This document shows positions 23,121 through 35,118 of a stretch of 64,000 bases of DNA, piece by piece. The number at the start of each line of letters is the position of its first letter. Position 1 is the stretch's first letter. Both the position numbers and the translations under genes were made by a program. The DNA is from Amphirosellinia nigrospora. Its lineage: Eukaryota > Ascomycota > Sordariomycetes > Xylariales > Xylariaceae. The notes beneath the pieces were generated by a model, which had not been told where the DNA came from, ran no database searches, and saw only the letters and a list, made by a program, of their open reading frames with translations. The stretch covers positions 12,100,193-12,164,192 of the forward strand of contig SCHM01000001.1 of NCBI GenBank assembly GCA_004123355.1. Reading direction: 5' to 3'.

Positions 23121-25028
23121 ATGCTGAGATTGGTATTGTGCGGGTGCCTGATCTTGGATTTCAGGCATTCTATGCCGCGGGTCAGGAATACGACTATGTG
23201 GTAGTCGGATCGGGACCCGGCGGCGGTCCTATAGCAGTAGATCTCGCGAAATCTGGTAGTAGCGTTCTTTTGTTGGAGGCTGGCTCCGACTTGTTGGACG
23301 ACCCGACGTACTCTGAAACATATCAAGACATCAATACCGCTACGTCTGCGGTCAACAGCCCTAACAGCAGATGGGACTTCTTTGTGAGACACTCTGACGA
23401 CCCTGAAAGAGAGCGTCAATACAAGCACATGACTTGGCGCACTGGAGATGGATCATTCTACGTGGGACTCGATCCTCCGAAGGCGCCGAGCAGCTTGGTA
23501 TATGGTACCCGAGGGCCGCGACCTTCGGTGGCGGGGCTGTCGTCGACAATGCCGTGCTCGAACTGCCCCCCGATGCAACCTGGGACTATATCGCCGATGT
23601 CACAGGGATGCGTCCTGGGCAGCTTCGGAGATGAGAAAAATCTTTGAAGAGATAGAAAACTCGCATTACGTAGGAATGGGACGAGGGGCCACGGGTTTTC
23701 GGGCTGGCTTGAGACGAACCGCGCCAATAACTCGTGGGTGGGTGACGATCCGGCCGCCACCATGGTGCTGCGAGCGATGGTGGAAGAGCTTGGCGCGCCG
23801 GGAAACATGTCGGTGGAAGACCTTAGAAACCAACTCGACCGCGACATCAACGCGCTTGATCCGGACGGCGATACGGGAGTTTTCGGTCTCGTCACGCACA
23901 CCAATTCAGAGAGGCACCGGTTCAGTCCGGCGGATTACGTCCGTGAGGCATTGGTAGAGGATCCCGACCTTCCCTTGTTCGTTGAGCTCAATTCGACGTT
24001 TACCGGTATCGTCTGGACCCTCTATGGTCGGGCGGGTGGCCGGCAGTCATGGGTATCAACTACGTCGTGGACCGAGTGCCTATAAAGCTGACCCGAGATA
24101 TGACCCCAATCGCAACACCACAAGCCAGTTCGTATATATCGGGAAGGAGCTTATCCTAGCCGGTGGCGCATTCAACTCGCCTCAGCTTCTTAAGTTGAGT
24201 GGAATCGGACCCACCGAGGAGTTGAAAAAACACAACATCACCGTGGTTGCCGATCTCCCGGGAGTTGGTGCCAACTTAGGTGATATCTACGAGGGCAGTG
24301 TAGTGTCGCTCGTTAACACATCGAATATCAACACAATGGGATCGTATTCTGTCCAGCTGAAGACCTCGCTAGCCAAGGGCGGACCGGATATTGCTCTATG
24401 GTGAGTGACGACACAGGTTCAACACGTCGACATATCCAAAATACTAAGTTGACGGTCACCAATAGGCCGGTTCCGTATGGTTTCGAGGGCTACTGGCCCG
24501 GATATCCCGGCGACTACGGCGCAAACGCGTTCACGATCGCGTTTGCCCTGAAGAACTCTCACAGCTCGCAGGGGACGATCACCCTTCAATCTGCCGATCG
24601 GCTCGACCCGCCGGACGTTAATTTCCGCTTCTTCGAGGACGGGGTGGACCGGGACCTGCAGGCGATGCTCGAGGCCGTCAGCTTCGTGGGGAACATGAAG
24701 ACGCGGATCGCCAACAGTTCCGGACTCGTTCCCATCGAGGAGCTCACGCCTTGCCCGTCTACGGGCCGGACGTGTACCGGCGCCGGGATCAAGGACACGC
24801 TGAGGACGCAGGCCTATTCCCGCCATGCGACCGGGACCTGCGCCATCGGGGACATTGCGTCGGACCCGATGGCGGTGCTCGATTCGGAATTCCGCGTCAA
24901 AGGCGTCGACAGGCTGAGGGTTGTGGATGCCTCCGTGTTCCCGAAACCGCCTGGGCGTTCCCTATACTACCGACATTTATGATCTCGAGGAAGCGGCAAA
25001 GGTTATCCTCCAGAGTGGGTGGAAGTGA
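23121..25028 (+). CDS. secreted GMC oxidoreductase (FAD), multiple frame breaks
   Basis: Glucose-methanol-choline family flavoprotein, probably an extracellular alcohol or sugar oxidase/dehydrogenase; the substrate is unknown. The start at 23121 gives a signal peptide ([11 protein letters not shown], then QAFYAAGQ). The FAD-binding dinucleotide fold follows ([28 protein letters not shown]), then the GMC block [13 protein letters not shown], the signature [20 protein letters not shown] and [10 protein letters not shown]. The active-site His is in [13 protein letters not shown], and the C-terminus is [21 protein letters not shown]. One intron at 24401-24465 joins ALW to PVPYGF. About eight one-base gaps are needed (near 23150, 23480, 23613, 23696, 24047, 24077, 24950 and 24985), several in clear runs such as GGG or TTTT. 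This is the most damaged reading in the window, yet no catalytic block is missing. Confidence 0.85.
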
Positions 25029-26046
25029 GATGGAATGGTAACATGCATGACGTTCCGCCAAGAGGCCGCGAATAGGTGTCAGGCTTGACGATGCACATGG
25101 AATAAAACCAGATAGCATACATAGCGTTTCGGTATTAGTAGTTGGATTGCCGGCTTCCAATGCCTTTGCATACGAGAGATTATAGTATCAAGAGGCTGAA
25201 GTGAATACAAAATGACCTTGAATCTGTTCTTGTTAGCTTAGTATGCCGTGTACTTGCACCGTGATGGAGCATTTCGCCGATTTTCTCCAACATACTACTC
25301 GCGCCATGAGTCGTGTCTCCTAGTTGTAATTGCGCCAATAGTTTTCTATCCCTCGGACAGCGCTTGATACAGGCGCGTTCGTCCCCGTCCCGCTCGGAGC
25401 TCATAATATCTGCTGGTGGCGATTGTTTAATTAAGAAAATCGATATCTTCGCTCAACAGTTGTTTCGCGAGGCACTGACTGAACTGATAATATGATGCCT
25501 TTGCGCATGGGACAAGGTTCCAATTTTTGCCAAGCCGAGCTCCGGCATTGTCCACGCCACGCGTCGCACGCGTTGAACATTCAAGACAGGTAGTAGGCAT
25601 TGTATCAACTTATATGTTGACAACTACGGTGATGCCGTCTTGAGGCTCATTTGCTGAGTAAAATATCGCGGCGAATATGATGGCTTCTCGCGTGTTCGTT
25701 TACTGGATTAAAGATGGAAATCTTACGAGATTACTAAAAATAGCCATTCTGCTTACTAGAGTCGCTGGAGTCGCGGTAGTGCACTGAGGCTGACGTCCAA
25801 AAAGGGAAAAGCCTCCAATCTCCTTTTTCCTACTTAGTCCTCATTCTCACCTCAATGAGGATTGCTTCATCAGGACAGATCTCTCTATACTTATATGTGA
25901 GAGGCAATCGGCGGGCTTTAATAACTGGAAAATCCGTGGCGGTTTCATTGGAGGGAAGAATCATCTCGTAGAAGTCTTGGCCAAGAGAGATTGCCATCTC
26001 ATTCTCATTCGCTTTCCAGTCTTCATCACATCATAACGGCGCAACA
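25029..26046. other. intergenic, promoter of next gene at right end
   Basis: No gene recognised. From about 25790 the sequence is rich in CTC/TCT words and ends CGGCGCAACA before the ATG at 26047, a typical fungal start context. Confidence 0.5.
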
Positions 26047-26783
26047 ATGGGTGTCTTCCGCAAGCTGGGCCTCGTGCTCACTCTCCCTTTACTCTTTTTC
26101 ACCTTTCGGGCGGCGTATAACCAGTACCTGCTGACGTCATTAACCTATACGGTCGATCCGTTATCGCCCGATGACCTCGTCTTTGATTCGGAGCTCTACA
26201 CGAGTTTGTTCAACCACACGAAATGGGCCAAGGTCGACACCTTCGCGGTCGGCGTTGGGATCCCTTTGAGAACGCTCCCGAGAGGTGTGCGCGACGAAGC
26301 GGCGTTTGGAGCGGAAGTTTTCAAGCAGCTCTGGGACCAGAGACGTACGTGCACTTTCCCGCGAGACCTCGCGTCACGATGGATGGTTCAGGGTCAGCTA
26401 ACGTGAGTACAGTGACGACGCAGTTCAACAGAAGGCCCACGAACAAGGTGCCAAAGATGGGTGATGGCAGCGTCACCGAAGCCTTCGCCGCTCAGGTTGT
26501 TAGCGTAGGGGACAAGGATATGTCCATCGCCCTCGTCAGCCGGCCCAAGAAGAATCAGCTACCGATGGGCTTCGAGCACATCATGGTCAAGTTCGATCTG
26601 GAGAACAAGGTCGCCATGGCTATGATCAGATACATCTGGCACACCAAGACAGAGACACCGTCGAGCTGGCGCAAATCCCTAGCGCGCTGGTCTCAAATCA
26701 ACGGGCGTCGCCAGTGGTTGTTGCATACGGCGAATATAATCGCCGCGAAAGGGAAGGACCAGCCGGTGAAGCTGGAGTTGTAA
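26047..26783 (+). CDS. unknown membrane-anchored protein, about 245 aa
   Basis: I do not recognise a family. The N-terminus (MGVFRKLGLVLTLPLLFFTF) is a signal anchor or signal peptide. The rest is a soluble domain with phrases such as DPLSPDDLVFDSELY, WAKVDTFAVGVGIPLRTLP, TYVHFPARPRVTMDG, GFEHIMVKFDLENKVAMAM and YIWHTKTETP. Coding quality is good and the start context is good. One base is missing near 26345, where DQR is followed in another frame by TYVHFP. No intron is seen. It lies between the GMC oxidoreductase and the permease on the same strand, but spacing of 1.0 and 1.5 kb gives no functional link. Confidence 0.65.
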
Positions 26784-28311
26784 GATGCAACTTGTATAGC
26801 GGGATAGGATTCAGGGCTTGAATATTACTGCTGTAGTATATAACTTCAGATCGATAGACTTGACTTCGGCGGAGCATCAGGAAGGGTTAATAAAAACACC
26901 ATTGAATCAACGTTTTCGATATATTATTACCAGCCCTAGTCTGCCTACCGTATTTTGAAAGACACTTAATATCTAACTTGTGAGAGACCACTCGTTTCTA
27001 AAACATCCCATTGCCCCAAGAAAAACGTCACCGGTCTCGGGCGAATACGTCCTTGGTTACGTCGTCGTTCATATAGTCCGAAGCTTGCCTCGCCAACCTT
27101 GGCCGCGCAGTAGATCGCCTGGCTATTATTAATCTGCCTGCCGCTGATGAGTATCGAATCATCTCGCGTCCAGATTATGCTCAGCTACGTTCAGCTCTTC
27201 ACAAGAGCGGTAATCTCGGTTTCTCTTTCGTTACAAGACCATCACGATGATCATCAATTCAAGTAGGTCTTGTCCATTCACTCGGATTATCAGATCGCGG
27301 CATCTCATGTTTTTCGTAAGGATAAGCTAGTTCTATCAAGCTCCTTTGCGCGCATCCTCTACCGTCATTAATGGGGTTCCACTCCGCTCAATACCGTGTT
27401 TCCCGGGCTCTCATCACTTACACCTATAACTAACATAGCCGGGCTACCAGCATCGCGTTAACCATTAATAAAATCGGTCATGAAGGCTCACTTGCAATGA
27501 GGCTGGAGTGTCATAGCGGACAAATATAAACGTTAGTGATTCAAATAATATTAAAGGTCCATTAGCCTCGGAACTTCGGGACCTAGCAAGGTACCCAAGA
27601 CCGTAATCGGATGATGGTGGGGCACGCTAGGTAGTTCATCCGACAGACTATCAGCCATGGAAGTCGAATAACCGAAGACTAGGAAATACACTAACCTATA
27701 TAGACCTGAGGTTTGTATTATAGATAATTCCTATCTTCTAGATTCGAATTTGAGCCTCAAATCCAACGTGGTATGAGCTGGGTATGGAAATTCCAGTTTT
27801 AATGACTGGAATTCCACTCACAAGACTTGGCTCCCAGCTCTGCTTTACGTAACATCCCCGGACCCCGCAAAGTAGCTAGCCCAATGTTGTCGTATATCCG
27901 ATTGTTTTCGTTATGGCAGGGGATTTGCGTATATGCCAGGTTTTCATCAGGTAATACGGCGGGTCGCTCACATCTCAATACCTAGGTAGGATCAAGATCG
28001 GCGGTGTTACACACCTATCAAGGCTACCATCGGCCAGAAGATAAGCTGAGCAGAACACTGGATCGCCAAGGTGAAGGTCCATGCAGCATTCTTCTAGAAA
28101 CGCTAACTGGGCAACGCTTTCACAACCTGGGGTCGCAATCTTGAATAGGAAGTATAATACCACCTCCGTCACCTCGGAAGGATTTTCTCGTCAATTTGAT
28201 CGTCGACTGCGCAACTGGCGGCGAGTGATTTCTGCAACGGCACGACATAAACGGCCGTGTCAACTTGCCCGCGCGAATAGAATTGACTGAAAAAAAAATA
28301 CGGCAGCGAGA
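26784..28311. other. intergenic, nothing recognised
   Basis: 1.5 kb without coding signal. An A8-9 run lies about 20 bases before the next ATG. Confidence 0.5.
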
Positions 28312-30096
28312 ATGAACCACGACGACAAGGCCGGGACGTCCTTGGGGGCGCCCGAGGCCGGCGCTGAGCCCGAGAAGTCATTGGAACGCTCTGTTTCGGC
28401 CTCTAGGGAGAGGTGAATCTTTCGCAAGGTCATCAACTAGAGCGTGGCTTGAAGAGCCGACACATTCAGTTTCTGGCGCTCGGTGGAGCGTGAGTACTAA
28501 TCCCACGTCTCGGCCAAACCCGGGCGCTCATGCGCCAGTTGCTAACATGAGATCGTTAGCATTGGGACAGGCCTCTTCATCGGTTCCGGACAAATTCTCG
28601 CGACGGTTGGGCCGGCGCCGCTATTTATGGCCTACTTGATCATGATGCTGGTTGTTTGGGTCGTGATGAATGATTTGGCTGAGATGGTCACCTACCTGCC
28701 GATGAAGGGCATTTCGATTCCGTACTTCGTGGGGCGCTTTGTTGAACCCAGCCTCGCATTTGCGACTGGATGGAACTACTGGTACGCCTACGCGATCCTC
28801 ATCGCCGCCGAATCCACAGCCGGCGCCATCATCATACAGTATTGGACACACTCCGTGCCTGTCGCCGTCTGGATCGCCATCCAGCTCATCGTCATCCTCT
28901 TTCTCAATATCGTCGCCGTGTCCTGGTTTGGCGAGTAAGTTTTGTTGTCAATTCGTGTTCGTACCGATCTCCGCTAACTTGCATGCCAGGGCCGAGTTCT
29001 GGTTCGCCAGCGTGAAGTTGATCACAATCATCGGTCTCATCATTGTAGGTATCGTCTTGTTCTTCGGCGGCGGCCCGCACCATGACCCGTTGTATTTCAA
29101 GAATTGGCAGGACCCCCGGGCGCCTTCGTCCCGTACCTCACGGGAGGCAGCTTTGGGCGATTCCTGGCGTTTTGGACAGCTTTTGCTCGCGCCGGTTTCT
29201 CTTTCATCACTTCCCCTGAGCTGATCGCTCTCTCGGCCGGCGAAACCATGGCACCCCGCCGCAACATTCCGAAGGCCGCTCGGCGATTCGTCTGGCGCCT
29301 TGCCGTTTTCTATGGGCTCGGCTCCCTGGTGATCGGCGTTCTCGTGCCCAATGATAACGATCAACTTCTCAACGGCCACTCGAATGCGTCGGCGAGTCCC
29401 TTCGTAATCGGCATTCAGAATGCCGGAATCCCCGTGCTCAACCACCTGATCAATGCCGCCGTCTTGACGTCAGCATGGTCGGCTGGTAATGCCTTCTGCT
29501 TCTCCGGCTCTCGCGTGCTCTACTCCATGGCGCTTAACGGCCAGGCTCCGAAGTTTTTTGCCCTTACTAGCAAGCGTGGCGTCCCTTACGTCGCAGTGCT
29601 TTTTACCCTCGCCATTAGCACTCTAGCGTTTCTCAATGTCTCGAACACGGGGGCTGTAGCCTTCCAATGGTTCTCTAATCTATCTACTATTTCTGGTTTC
29701 ATTGCCTGGATTGTCGTCATGATCACGTATATCCGATTCCGTAAGGCAATGAAATACCACGGCATGTTAGAGGCACTCCCTTTCAGGACACCGTTACAAC
29801 CTTACGCGACCTACGTCACGCTATTCGTGATTACCCTTCTCACTTTGACCAACGGATTCCAGGTCTTTGTTCCTAAGAATTGGTCTGCTTCCAGTTTCCT
29901 CGCCGCTTATATAACCATTCCCATTTTCCTAGTACTCTACTTTGGCCACAAGATCTGGTATAGAACTCCATTCGCGATCAAGACTGAGAACGTGGACGTG
30001 ATGACTGGAAAGAAGGAAATGGACGAGCTGGAGGCAATGGACCAACCACCAATCCCTCGTAATTGGCTTCAGAAGGCATGGTTTTGGCTTGCCTAA
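28312..30096 (+). CDS. amino-acid permease (APC superfamily, fungal YAT-type)
   Basis: Plasma-membrane amino-acid/proton symporter with about 12 helices. Exons are 28312-28489, 28560-28934 and 28990-30096. The family signature is present: LKSRHIQFLALGGAIGTGLF, then IGSGQILATVGPAPLFMAYL, MVTYLPMKGISIPYFVGRF, ATGWNYWYAYAILIAAEST, FARAGFSFITSPELIALSAG, then ETMAPRRNIPKAARRFVWR. The hydrophilic N-terminus is short and the C-terminus ends in a long charged tail with PRNWLQKAWFWLA. Substrate cannot be told from sequence. Two one-base gaps, in a GGG run near 28406 and a C5 run near 29112, split the reading frame. Confidence 0.9.
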
Positions 30097-32054
30097 TAGA
30101 GTATATACGACTGTACTGTAGAAAAATGATACCCATAGGCGAAATTTTAAGCATTTAGAATTAGAAGGATTGGAATCACAACTTTCTATCGCTGTTTTCC
30201 CGTCGTACCTGATGTGAAACCCGGTCCACGCTCTATATTGCAGCTACAACCTGCAGTATACCTAAGACCAGCCGAAGGGATCAAGCCAACCTAGGCTAGC
30301 TAGCTCCTAGATCAGCCCTGCTGTGAAGAGTTGATGTTGATTATACTTAGCACTAGGATTAATCGTGTTAAATGCCACCACGTTAGCCCAACTGGACCCT
30401 AAACCCATCTGATGCGATGCCTCCGTGTGCCGGGTCGGCGATAGGTTCATAGTCTACATACACAACCTGAACAGTAATGTCATAGACGACTAGTGAGAGA
30501 GGTGACGCCGCGGCCGAGCACACGTCGACGGATTCTGGGTCTCGCTAGCTCTTCCGTTCTTGGAATGAAAAGACTCTACTCTGGGAGTTCGCGAGCTAAT
30601 TACTTTAGATCCCGTTATTATACGTACCGCCTTTCGACTGTGGCTTCTAGTGTAGGGTAATAAATGATCTTGAATAATAGCGTGTTGCTTTGCCACATGG
30701 TCGGTCCTATCCCGCTGCTACCTAGGAGTTGATACAGGTGTTCGAGAACCACCAGAACGCGGAGGCGGGAGCCTTTCAGGTAATAATTGGAGGAACTCGT
30801 CGCCATCAATAAGCCACACACCCCGTGTAGACGACGAGTTTTACCCAAGTAGTCAATTCAATTGCCCAGCTCTTGTTCGCGCATCCAGTGCGAGGCCGGA
30901 GGTGTTTTCCTTTTTGCTAGAACCTATCCTGAAGTAACAGAGACTCAGACCAGTAGGTGACTTCGATGTCAAAGGGACGTAAATCGAAAACCTGCAATAT
31001 GTATGCATGAGTTTCCCCGTTTCCAAGCTTTGAGCTGATGGGCGACATGGGCTACTTATCATCATACCCTTCGCGCCCTTTGATCAGGACACGATTCTAC
31101 GAGGAGAAATGTATTAATAGGGTGTCTTCGTAGACGCGCGCAGGGCGGTAGTATATGTAGGACTCTACAAATGTGCATCATTGCGAAAGTAGTGTGTCAC
31201 GAATTCTAGTGTCTATAATAGGTCTGGCATACCTACCGTTTTAAACACCTGTGCTGCCTCATCTGTGACATGTATAGGAAACTATTTGTTGTGTACCTAG
31301 TGACAAGCCTTCTGGTATGGTAGGATAAGACATACTGGAGGAATCTTCAAGTCTGGCATAATTGCTTGTCTTGAATATGTAGGAGGCTCTTGGTATTTAT
31401 TGATTGTAATACGTCACTAGATGCAAATCATGATCGGGTTGCCCTGTTTGAACTATCCACCTTACCATTGGGGATATCTATAGTCGGGCATCACATACTA
31501 AATTCGGGTTCCGCCGACCTCATTGTCTCGCCTGTGAAACAAAACTCTGCGATGTCGTCAGGTCGCGGATGAATTGTCTTGTTCACAAATGGTAGCGCAA
31601 GAATTACGGTTCAATCACTTAGGCCATCTTGAATCATTGAAATATCATGTCAAGTGGATAATCTATTTCATGATCTCTGCCAACCTGTAGCGCCAACCTC
31701 ACCAGACCAACTATAGCGCCGAGTATTTATTTATACAAATGGTAGCCATCATGGTCAACCCCAGCATGAGGTAGGATATACACTATGCAAATGACCCCCT
31801 GATTTGTCCCGCCAATGATAATGGCCAGCGATCGCCCGATAACGTGTAAACACGACGTTATGATTGGGTCTCATGGATATCGCGTGGAGGCAAGTCTGCA
31901 GTGAGACAAGGTGATTCGCAACGCAGAGCCCCACTGCTTACGACGCCTGCTCCTTGTGATTTCGATAGGTGGAGCTGTCGCATTCTGCACATTGATTATA
32001 AAGTGCAGCCATTTGGACGCCTTTTTTGAGTCTAAATGCTGTTTGATACTGAGA
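30097..32054. other. intergenic, nothing recognised
   Basis: Convergent region between the permease and the mannosidase. Only short frames and no repeat of note. Confidence 0.5.
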
Positions 32055-35000
32055 TTATATACCAAATGGCGCCTTTGGCCGCTTGAAAGGGTGCGCTTCG
32101 GTGTTCAAAACCCACTGGTCTAGGCTGATGACGCTCGGTTCCGAGTACCTAAATTCGCATGTGTTAGTCCTCTTCCTGGCCCGCGGACCTTGCACCCTAA
32201 GTAAGGAGACTTACAGCAGATAAAAGTATTTCAAGGTTTCAGCAGTCCAGAAACTCTCCATCTCGTCTGACTTGTTCGGTCTCGTACTCAACACATTGTC
32301 GATTGCACTATTACCGGCTTCAGTTGTTGTGTGGCGTACAATAGCTTCGAACATCTTCCATCCTTTATCCTGCCACTTCTTGTCTCCGGTTATTCTGTAC
32401 ATGTACCAAACAGACTCTATGGCTTCGGGCCTGTCGTACACACGTTAGCACGCCTTGCTGATCTCAGCGCAAGAACTGAGGACGCCTCGCAATAGGCTCC
32501 TCATTTTATAGGGCAGTATGTCAAAAGAGCCCTACGAACCGTAGAATGTACGCTTTCGAATTCACATCCACGAAACCTTTCCGGCAATTTCTCGTTTTGG
32601 ATCTTGTTGGCTACCCATTCCTTATGCGATAATGGCCGCAGAGGATCATCCTCATCCCTCATCATCCTGCAGGGGGACTTGACCGCCAGTCGATTTTTTG
32701 AAACCAGGAGCCGGGTCACTGTCTTCAAGATCTTCATCTACAGCAGAAAATGTGGCTTTCTTGTCCTTAACAGGGCGTGACGCCGTCGCATCGTCGTCCA
32801 GATCTTCTTTACCAGAAACTGGGGCTCTCTTTTGAATTCCAGCATCATTGTGATCTACTTGAGAGCCTCTTAGCGGCCTCTCATCAGGGACGATTTCTTA
32901 GGCCGTCCTGTATTGCTCGTTGATAACCGAGGTCTTGCGCGCTCTGCTTTTCTTCCTTTGCCTTTTTCTACTGCTACCTTAGCTTTTGCCTTTCGTTTGC
33001 GATACTCGTCGACTTGTTCGTCGCGACTCTCAAATGCGGGATCCAGAGTCTGTTCGTACAAGGTCTGGTTCCAATGGCAGTCTTTGGCATCGGGACAGGG
33101 TAGTACGTGAGCACCTTCAGGCATGATACCAGTCGGGTGGTTTCATACGCCCACACACATCCTTCAGTGAGCTTCTTGCCGATTTCAACATCAGCTGGCA
33201 CCTCAAAAATCTTTCCACCCATGCCGAACATGCCCCCAATGAAACAGGTGAGATGCGTGACTTCGTACTGCTTATTCGCGTCGGTCTCAGGCTCCCCGTT
33301 AGTAACGATCTTGGCAGAAAATAATATATCGCGGTCGTCTGGAACCATAGGTCGGAACAGCAGCCACTTCTTGACCGCCTCGCTCACTTTCAAGTGCAAT
33401 TCTTTGTATTTCGGCTCCAGACCACCGAGAAGCAGCCATTGCTTTGGGAAATATTCGTAAGTAGAGTCTTGCGACCCGCCCATACTAAACTGCTCAAATC
33501 CACGGCCACCGGATGTCAATCCTTGAGAAACGCATTCAGGTAAAATTGGCTCCCCAGAAATGACTTCAACCTTGCCGGTTGTTGGATTTTTCTTCACGAC
33601 ATTGAGATTGAGAGCGCTGCTCTTTCTGGAACGCTTCAGCACAGAAGACTTAGCTTTATCAGGTCTACGTTGACTTTTAGTTTCTGCATCCGATCCAAGA
33701 TCGAGCTCGTCGTCGTCATCATCTGCTGCTACCCTAGTGGTCTGGCTGCTCTCGCTGTCTGTTCCATCATAGATCTCAACGTCTGCAGCGTTTTTCGCAG
33801 CTTCCAGTTCACTCTGGGCAGTATGGTTGCACCCGCTTGCGTCAACACTTTCGGGGAAAATACCAGGAATCGAAGTACCGCTCTCCTGCCATTCATAAAA
33901 AGCCTCTGTGATGCGTGCAACCGCATCATAGTACTTATTCTCCTTGGTGATCTGAGCGAGTCGAGTGAACTCCATCGCAAGTGAACCTAACTCAGCAACA
34001 CCGGCATTGGTAGGCGCCCTTCTCGGCTGCGAGGCGAAACTTGGTTTCCAGTTGTAGTAAAGCACAGGCATGCGATTCGGTGTGTCGAAAACGCCCATCA
34101 GGATCTCAGCAAGTTCGATGGCCTTATCGAGGAGAATATCATATTTGCCACCATCGCTTCCGCTCACATCATACGCAGCTATCAATCCGCCCAGATATCG
34201 AATCGTGGTTTCGAAAACGGGAATTTCGGGTCGTTTACCAATCGTGAAGTCGATTTTTTCAAGCTCTACAAGGGCCTCCTTGAATTCCTCCTCCATGCCC
34301 ATGATCCACAGTGTATCGAGCGAATCGACCAGCGTCGCAGCCACCCACAAAACGGGTCACGGAATTTTTGGTAAGGGACTTAATTCGTCGTGACCCCTGG
34401 CGTATTTCCAATAGCCTGCCCAACCACGCTCCATCTCAGCTTTGACCTGTTGTTGACGTGCCTCCCGCAATTCCCGGCTCTCAGACGACTCCTTCCCGAA
34501 TGCATATTGTATAGTCGGAATCTTTTTAGGTTTTTCGGTAGGAAGAGGGATGATCTCGGACGCGGGAACTGGAAAGTGCTCAGGGACTTTCTTCCAGTGA
34601 ATGGCCGTGGCAGCCGGGTTGATTGGATTATTTTCTGCATCTTTCGCCCCTTGACCAACACTCTTGTCCGGCAAGTTGATAACAGGAGCGGTTACAGCCT
34701 TGGCAGCTTCGTCGTGATCGTAGGCTAGGGCGCCCGCTTCCTTAACTGCGGGGTCGGATTTAGCGGGAGTTCGAAGTCGACATGGTCGCCCTCGTCTTTG
34801 GCTTGCTTGTCTTTTTTAGGTCGGGGATCTTGAGGTCGGGGATCTTGGCGGGAGAGTTGTCCTTGCTGGAATGATCTAGTACTTGTTGGGGGAGATGGTC
34901 GTCTTCACTGGAAATACCGTTGAGCGAGGCATCAGGTTGGCTATCAGCGCTCGACTTGCTTGCCGTAGGCGGCAGCTTGGGCTTAGGCGGGGCGCGGAAT

Positions 35001-35118
35001 GAGGGAACGAAGCCGTGACTGTCTCCCATTGTTCGCTATTCTGAGCAACACGATACAGCAGGAACACGACGATAGCAGCGAAAAAGACGTAATATCGGTA
35101 TCTTCGTAGGCGAAACAT
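32055..35118 (-). CDS. GH47 class I alpha-1,2-mannosidase (ER/Golgi type II membrane protein)
   Basis: Calcium-dependent inverting mannosidase that trims N-glycans in the secretory pathway. The start at 35118 gives [19 protein letters not shown], a signal anchor, followed by a Pro/Ser-rich stem. The GH47 domain shows [102 protein letters not shown], then [26 protein letters not shown] and the calcium-binding motif NTEAHP near the C-terminus (ending KRPKAPFGI). Two 3' introns are clear: 32539-32431 and 32214-32149. Unusual low-complexity charged insertions occur inside the domain (about 33600-33760, and 32650-33010 rich in Lys/Arg then Asp/Glu). At least six one-base frame changes are needed, including near 33135, 32885, 32655, 32583, 34340-34370 and about 35000. 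Confidence 0.9.
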
